A DNA stretch of 64,000 nt. Origin: Taxillus chinensis. Its lineage: Eukaryota > Streptophyta > Magnoliopsida > Santalales > Loranthaceae. The DNA lies in contig CM042091.1 in NCBI GenBank assembly GCA_023512835.1, forward strand, positions 19,175,506-19,239,505. Reading direction: 5' to 3'. Below are positions 58,039 to 64,000 of the stretch, piece by piece. Numbering within the stretch: position 1 is the first letter of the stretch; every line of letters starts with the position of its first letter. A model generated the notes under the pieces. That model did no database searches, had not been told where the DNA came from, and worked only from the letters and a program-made list of their open reading frames with translations. The position numbers were made by a program, and so were the translations under genes.

Positions 58039-59685
58039 AACGTTTCCACTCTTTTTTAAATTTAAATTTTTTAAAATTATTTTTTAAAGTTAAGTTAGGT
58101 CTAATTATCCTAAAACAGTCTAAAAGGGATATAAAGGGTTAAAAAATAAAAATAATGTACAATACTAAAAAGAATGATTAAGTCCTAAGTTATTTTTTTA
58201 ATTTTATGAGAAAAATATCAAAATATTTGTAAAATAACAAGAAAATAATAAGAAAATATTTGTAGAAGTTTGTGAATGAATTTTTAGCTAACAAGAAAAC
58301 ATTTTTTGGTTTTCCAATAAAAGAGTTTTTTAACTTTTTTTGTTTTACAAATTATAGAAAAAAATTATTCTAAAAAAAGAAAAGGAATTTTTTTATTTGT
58401 GCTTTGGTTATTAGAGAAAATAATGACATCCCAAAAAAAAAATCTCTTTTTTTCTCTTTTTTTTTTAATCTCACTTTTTCCCTTTTTCTCTCTTCCCTTT
58501 TTTCTTTGCCTTTTCACTTTTCTTTTTTCTTTTTTTTCTTTATTTCTTTTTGTATTCTTTTCTTTTTTCACTATTTGGGTTTTTTTTTACATATTACAAT
58601 TGAAAAGGTCCTCAAAAACCTTATTACAACTAGGAAAAAGAGATGAGCCTTAAAAATATAAAAAAACAATTGAAACAAAATAAGCCTTACAAAATAAAGG
58701 TAAGAAAAACCATATAACATAATGAAAACCATAAAACATTTATAAAAATTGACCCAAGCATCCGAAGACCAAAACATGTTTATAAACTAAACCTAGAGGA
58801 GATACATTAAAACGTTCAATAGTGGATTTTGAAATTATTCCCCAAAATCATTGATTCTAAGGATCTAGACAACATTTAAAGAAAGACAACACTGTTTTTA
58901 AATTGATATGATAGAATATAAGAAATAGGATCAACATAATCATGACATACACATGGAGAAATGATCTTTTTTCCTTTCTTTCCTTTTTTTGTCTTACATT
59001 CATTTCCTAACAGGTAGCAATGACATCCTAGATCATGGACAAAACCAACAAAAAAAAAAAAGAGAAGCTTAAGACATGGCCTTATGCAGAGCAGAGATTT
59101 AAACATAATAATGAAAATCTAAAATCTATGCAGGGGACATAAAGCATAGGACATGAAAATCACAAATCTAGAAATCTAAACTTATGCAAAAACGAGCAAA
59201 GAACCAAAGAAGAAACAAAAAGAAAACATGAACAAAAAAGGAGAACAACAAATCAAAACCCAAAACAATTTAAACAACGAATAGTTGAAACTAAAGATAC
59301 TAAGCAAATCTTCTTTAACCCCATGGATGGAACCAACCTTTATCTAGAAGCCGAGATGAATGGAAGAGAGAAATGCAGGGTGGTGACGTTAGCAAGGAGC
59401 GATGGGGGACATCATGGCAGTGTGGGCTCAGAGCGGCGGCTTCATGGAGGAGAAGAGGTGGTGGCGAGGGAGGCTTATTGGTCAATAATGGAGTAGGCGG
59501 GCGGCCTATGCGTGTTGTGGCTAGTCGGGAATGGCCAGTATGTGTGGTTGAAACAGCCATGTGGGATAGACGAGAACGTTATGGGTTGGTTGTTGTGGCT
59601 GCGCTAAGGCGGCAGTGAGAAACGACGACTCTACCATGCCGTCATTGGGGGTCGTTGTATGTTGAAGGCAAGGGAAACAACGACC
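58039..59685. other. Unassigned, with a long pyrimidine tract
   Basis: 58436-58590 is almost pure C/T on the plus strand and generates Phe/Leu/Ser ORFs without biological support. 59340-59685 is richer in GC and similar in character to 62166-62700, its continuation across the inserted solo LTR. Possibly untranslated Gypsy material; not proven. Confidence 0.35.
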
Positions 59686-59969
59686 GGTTCTGTAAAGACT
59701 CATATTTGGGTAGTTTTGAGAGATAGCTATTCTATGGGAATGTAACTATCTGGACGGTAGTGTAGTCGTCGATGTGAGCATTTTGAATGTACTTAGGCCC
59801 GATTCCGAGTTGGGGTCCCGTTTGACCCGATTGTTGACTTTTCGGGGTTTATTAGTTGACTTTGCATTTGGGCAGTCATTTGGGTGTAATAATATCTGTT
59901 TAGTGCTGTGCTCGTCATTTCGAGCGTTTTGACTATAGTTTGACTCAATTTGGAGTTCGGGGCCTTAGA

Positions 59970-60050
59970 GGTCAATTTTTGTGTTGGGAGGTCAATTATT
60001 GACTGGGTCAATGGTTGACTAGGTCAGTTGACTGGCAGAAATATAAATAG
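59970..60050 (+). promoter_or_regulatory. LTR promoter: W-box cores and TATA box
   Basis: Three GGTCAA and three TTGACT hexamers within 65 bp, followed by ATATAAATAG, conserved with 11022-11111. Confidence 0.5.
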
Positions 60051-60639
60051 CAGAAAAAAAGAAGAAGCTTTCACTTTACGTTTCACGTTTGTGCGTTTGA
60101 GAGAGAGAGCTTGAGGAGCTTGGAGGCCTTGGCGATTTGGGGCGATTTGGGTTCATGGAGCTTAAAGATTCACTTCAAGTAGGTGTCCTTGAACTTCTTA
60201 TCTTTCTCTTGTTTTAGATCTGCACGAATTTATCATGATTTATGGAATTGAGCATGAACCCTAGAATTTGGGGAAATCCAATTTTGGGTTAGATTTAATG
60301 GGTTAGCATAAGATCTGTGGTTAAGAACTGTTTTATATCATTGCGGATATATGTTTATGTGATTTTGGGGTTGATTAATTGTGTTTTTCATGAGGGTTGA
60401 TAAGTCAACCATGGAAATCTGGGTTTAGATCTAGATTTCTGGAAATCTGGAATTTTATACGTGTTTTTGTTGTTTCTGCGCGATTTAGAGGCATTCTGGA
60501 CGCGTTTTGAGGTAGATATCATAGTTTGTTGCGAAACAGGGGTGTTAGTGAGCGTCTGGGAGTTTCTGGGCGCGTTCTAGATGAAGAACAGGCAAAAAAG
60601 CGATCAACAGTACCCTGGGCGCGTTCCTGGGTCGAACTG

Positions 60640-60890
60640 ACGAAGACCCGAAGTTCGTAGTCGAAGGGTCGAAGTTCGTAGCCTTGTAGTTCGTAGACCC
60701 GTAATTCGTAGACTCGTAGTTCGTAGCCTCGTAGTTCGTAGTTCGTAGTCGAAGGGTCGAAGGGTCGAAGTTCGTAGCCTCGTAGGTCGAAGGTCGTAGC
60801 CTCGCTTCGAGTCTTCGAGGCGCGCTCCGCAGCTACGAGTCGCCGTTCCGCAGCTACGAGTCGCAGGTTCTGAGCTACAAGTCGCAGCCT
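60640..60890. repeat. TCGTAG-type minisatellite
   Basis: Irregular repetition of AGTTCGTAGCCTCGTAG and GGGTCGAAG words, homologous to 11690-11930 but with a different number and order of units. Confidence 0.75.
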
Positions 60891-62165
60891 CCTGCGATTG
60901 TAACCGGACACCGTCAAAGATCGGATGGACCTATTTACATTGCAACCTATACCCATCTACACATTTAAGTATTTAAGTTACAATGTAAATAACAAAATAC
61001 CCCCCATTTGGATTCAAAGAAAAATACTAGAAAAATTAATTCCCACTCTTTCAAAATGTGAAAATTGGGATTTACTGTAAAATATCGGAAAAACCCAAAA
61101 GTTCGTAGTGGTGAATTTTTGGAAAGTGAGGTTAGACATCTCAAAAAAATCCTAAAAAATCAGATTATCTTATTTATGATATGGGAACCCAATGCCGGGA
61201 CTTTTGATTTCAAGAAAATAGGCAGGGCCCTCAATCAAGGCCCGTAGGGTAAGTGAGGACTCCAAAAAACCTCAAAAACGTTTCTTTTTATGATATGGGA
61301 ACCCAATGCTGGGACTTTTGATTTCAAGAAAATAGGCTGTATGGGTACTTCCTTCATAAATCAAGGATTGAGGATTTACTTGTGAAGACTGGCTATAGTT
61401 TTAAAGGAAATATTGAGAATGACATGCCATACTCATGTTAGTGTGTTGGTGTGAGGTATTGGGGCATGGACTCCGTGACTTGTTTGGGTTCTCACCGTGA
61501 TGCATCGATGGTGCTGTATGGTTGACGGGGCAGGCATATGCACTGATGGCAGGCTTGTGTGGCGACTGTGGCCGGGCATATTGCGCTGTGGACAGGCTAA
61601 GAGCTGAGTTGAGCCGTTAAGCTCGTGGAGCTAGGGCTGAGTGCCCTGAGCTGGGATCCCATGGAGGATCGTGGACAAGTTGTCTGTGTGAGCAGGCCGA
61701 GTCCCGATGTTTGTTGCGAGTCGAGTCCTGATGATTGTGCACACTACACGGTGCACGAGTACACTGAGCATATAATATAGACTTATATGTGTTGCATGAT
61801 GTGGAGTTTTGGGGTCACCTACTGAGCTTGTCGCTCACCCCTACTTGCTGTTTACCTTTTTCAGGTGTGACCTGAGACTAGTGGAGGACTTTCTTCCAGG
61901 AGGACGCCCACTGCTCTGATGTATGATACATTTATATTCTGTAGTGTTTTATGTGATATCCCGGACATGGGTCCGTGGACAGTTGTATTTGTATACTGTA
62001 TGATGTGATGTCTGTATGATTGTACAGGGTTGCATATTTGAGACAGCACCCGCGGTGTAGTCTCCATTGGTGCTAGTCACCAACCCCTTGACCTATCGGG
62101 TGCGGGCAAGGGGAAGTCATGTACCTGGTTCCGGGTTCCCTGGAATTCGGGGGCGTGACAGGTTC

Positions 62166-63716
62166 AAGGGGGTGATGGCTAGCAGTGCAATTTTTGGCCT
62201 TCATTTTGAGAGGGGAAGAGAAATTAAGAGGGGGTTATGGCTTTCTGTGTGACTGATTGATAATATAATGTCTGGCAAGGGGGACTCTCCATGGAAGGTG
62301 AGGGAGATGAGAGATTGAGGGATTATTGTCTTGTAGGTAGGTTTTGTCCCCCCCCCCCCCCCCCCCCCCCCCCCCGAAATGATTTTTGAGTGAACTTTTA
62401 TAGATGAGGAAGAAAGGGAGATGAGGGCACTAGCAATGGCTGGTTAGGGTTTTGGCATCGCACTTTGATGTGGTTTAGCTGGCGAGGTGGCCCTCCAGTT
62501 TTTCGGTGAAGCGGCCATCGTGGGGTTCATAGGGAAGACGATAAGGGACGGTATGGAAAGATATCGAGAGAAGTGGATCTAAGAGGAAAGAGATAAGCTT
62601 GTTGACGTGTGTTGGATATGGATATGAGTTGGACTCCAGCAAGGCGAGGCTGCAGTGCAGCGGCAATGGAGGAGTCACTGTGGGAAGGTGACGGAGAGAG
62701 ACGTAGGGAAGGAGAAGCGGACGAATGGAGTAGGTGATCGAGATAAGGTTAAAATAGTATGTTTATTATTTTTTTGTTTTGTTTTATTCTTTTATTTTGA
62801 AGGAATCATAAAATGCGACGTGGACAAAGGGAGACGAGAAAAAAAGGAGAAAAGAGAAAAATTTTATTGCTTCATTTTGTAATGTTTAACCGGAGTTTTG
62901 GGTTTTTGAGATTAGCAAATCAATTAGGTTTTCAACAAAATATGAGAAAATTATTTTTAGACTCGGGGCATTACGAAGAGTGACCTTGTATCTTTCTTTC
63001 TTGAAAATGAGTTCGTTTTTGTGCTAAGACTGTATTACACGTCCCTAAATCGCTTTATTATAGAATTTTTTTTTCGAAAATAAGCTTTGGAAGCAAATAT
63101 ATGCAATATATGCAATATGTACAATAAAATTCTCAGAATAATGAGAGGATTAAGAAAGTGAGATTTGTGACCTAATCCGAGGTGTCGTTTCGAGCATTGG
63201 CCACTAGTTTATCACCATCAGCGACCCAAATATAGTTTTGACCATAACTTTTTCGTTTGACATTGGATTTGAGCACGGTCGAAGGCGTTGATCATCAAAT
63301 TTGATTTTCTATCACCTAGAGCTGGCTTTTTGGAATTTGAAAGCCTTTTTGAAGAAGTCATTGAAGTTACACCCTTTGAATTGACAGTCACGTCTCTTTA
63401 TTTATCTATACAAAGTGAGTCGCAAATAGAAATAAAGTGTAAAGTGAAAAATAAATGTGTATGCCTAACTCGGAAAAAATAGGGTCCAACAAGTGCCCTT
63501 ATTTGTACATTATTTTGTATACAAACAATGTGCACACATAAGAATAGAATTATTTTGGACGGGTTAGAGCACTTACTTGACTTACCTGATGCCAAAGGAA
63601 GGTAAAACATTATGGTTGGGTTTGTCCCCGAGAATAAAAGAGGCTTCTAAGTCTGGTGGAAATTGAAGAGATTGAAAAGGGCAAAATTAAAAAGGCATCT
63701 ATGGCCTAATATGAAT
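62166..63716. other. Unassigned DNA
   Basis: Continuation of the sequence interrupted by the solo LTR. No gene supported. Contains (C)28 at 62348-62375 and, near 63150-63400, a GTTTTGACCATAACTTTTTCG-like stretch that looks like LTR or leader material. Confidence 0.35.
62348..62375. repeat. Homopolymer (C)28
   Basis: Twenty-eight consecutive C residues, the longest homopolymer in the window. Confidence 0.9.
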
Positions 63717-64000
63717 GGAAAAGGTAAGGTGGGATAGGTGTAGGGGAACTGCCTGCGGACTTCCTAAAAGGATAAAAAAGAAGGATAGATACAGGAGAAC
63801 TGCTTGCAGACCTCCTTAAAATTTAGAAGAAAAAGGCGGGATAAATGGGAGGGAACTGCCTGCGAACTCCCTGAAATTAAATTTCAAAATTGAGGATAGT
63901 TATCGGGGAACTGTCGGTGGATTTTCTGAAAGGATGAAACAGAAAAGGTGTAATAAGTGTAGGGGAACTGCCTGTGGACTTCCCAAATAAATAAAAAAGA
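63717..64000. repeat. Tandem array, ~55-60-bp units, cut by the window end
   Basis: Five diverged units (starting about 63721, 63781, 63833, 63890 and 63943), each containing GGGGAACTGCCTGCGGACTTCC followed by an A-rich spacer. The array may continue beyond the window. Confidence 0.75.

Larger units (their letters stand above)
59691..62160 (+). mobile_element. Chromovirus-like Gypsy solo LTR (family C)
   Basis: 2470 bp, TGTAAAGACTC...GGGGGCGTGACA, flanked by a perfect duplication GGTTC (59686-59690 and 62161-62165). It is the uninterrupted sister of 8913-13216 and served to define that copy's insertions. A TATA-like ATATAAATAG (about 60041-60050) follows six W-box cores (59970-60033) and precedes a GA leader. 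The TCGTAG minisatellite is at 60640-60890. An internal near-duplication of AACCCAATGC(C/T)GGGACTTT occurs at 61187 and 61302. Confidence 0.9.

Noticed and set aside
57557..58040. Repeated ORF MARALTITIL...
   Set aside because: It is duplicated because it lies in the two TRIM LTRs; TRIMs are non-coding.
58365..58653. Lys/Glu-rich and Phe-rich ORFs
   Set aside because: Produced by a polypyrimidine tract; no domain or start context.
63717..64000. CRISPR-like array of repeats
   Set aside because: Units are diverged and tandem with A-rich spacers in a plant nuclear context; spacers are not unique sequences of constant length.

Overview
The window is a eudicot-type nuclear segment made almost entirely of nested transposable elements, with one recognisable host gene. 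The evidence for a plant is an intron-containing CURLY FLAG LEAF 1-like WW-domain gene (44450-45508, minus), a two-exon fragment of a starch alpha-glucan water dikinase gene, and typical plant retroelements: SIRE/Maximus and Tork-like Copia, Tat/Athila-like and chromovirus-like Gypsy LTRs, a TRIM, hAT and Tourist-like elements. The species cannot be named from the sequence. There are no bacterial operons, CRISPR arrays or rRNA.

Layout. 1-2680: AT-rich DNA and a Tourist-like MITE split by a SIRE-family solo LTR (TSD GGAAC). 3588-13783: a minus-strand non-autonomous Tat/Athila-like element. Its left end has become a roughly 0.9 kb-arm inverted repeat. Its right LTR was split by a chromovirus-like solo LTR (TSD GTAAC), which itself hosts another LTR. 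13784-15916: unassigned DNA with a (CT)n leader-like tract and a small hAT MITE. 15917-29465: an internally deleted Copia element whose 5' LTR was hit by a complete 12.4 kb SIRE-type Copia element (15956-28329, TSD ATTAA). 31046-34558: a nearly intact hAT transposon (TSD GATAGAAG). 35221-42199: a minus-strand Tork-like Copia (TSD AATTT) interrupted in reverse transcriptase by a scrambled nest. 42755-43186: hAT-type MITE. 44450-45508: the host gene. 45869-51650: MITEs, a SINE-like remnant, a GC-rich island and microsatellites. 53769-55659: a chromovirus-like solo LTR (TSD TGACA). 56114-57006: a CACTA-like end beside the dikinase fragment. 57548-58033: a young TRIM with almost identical LTRs (TSD GAGCT). 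59691-62160: a second chromovirus-like solo LTR (TSD GGTTC). 63717-64000: a tandem array cut by the window edge.

The most interesting content is the third ORF of the SIRE-type element. Downstream of RNase H it encodes a long Ala/Ser/Pro-rich protein ending in a ULP1/C48-like cysteine-protease domain. The spacings His-17-Asp and Gln-6-Cys are those of yeast Ulp1. The domain runs up to the polypurine tract, so it looks like part of the retrotransposon. All three ORFs of this copy are broken and its 5' LTR has lost the putative promoter, so any function has to be tested on intact relatives.

All identifications come from reading the sequence. No database search or alignment program was run, and similarity statements are by eye.
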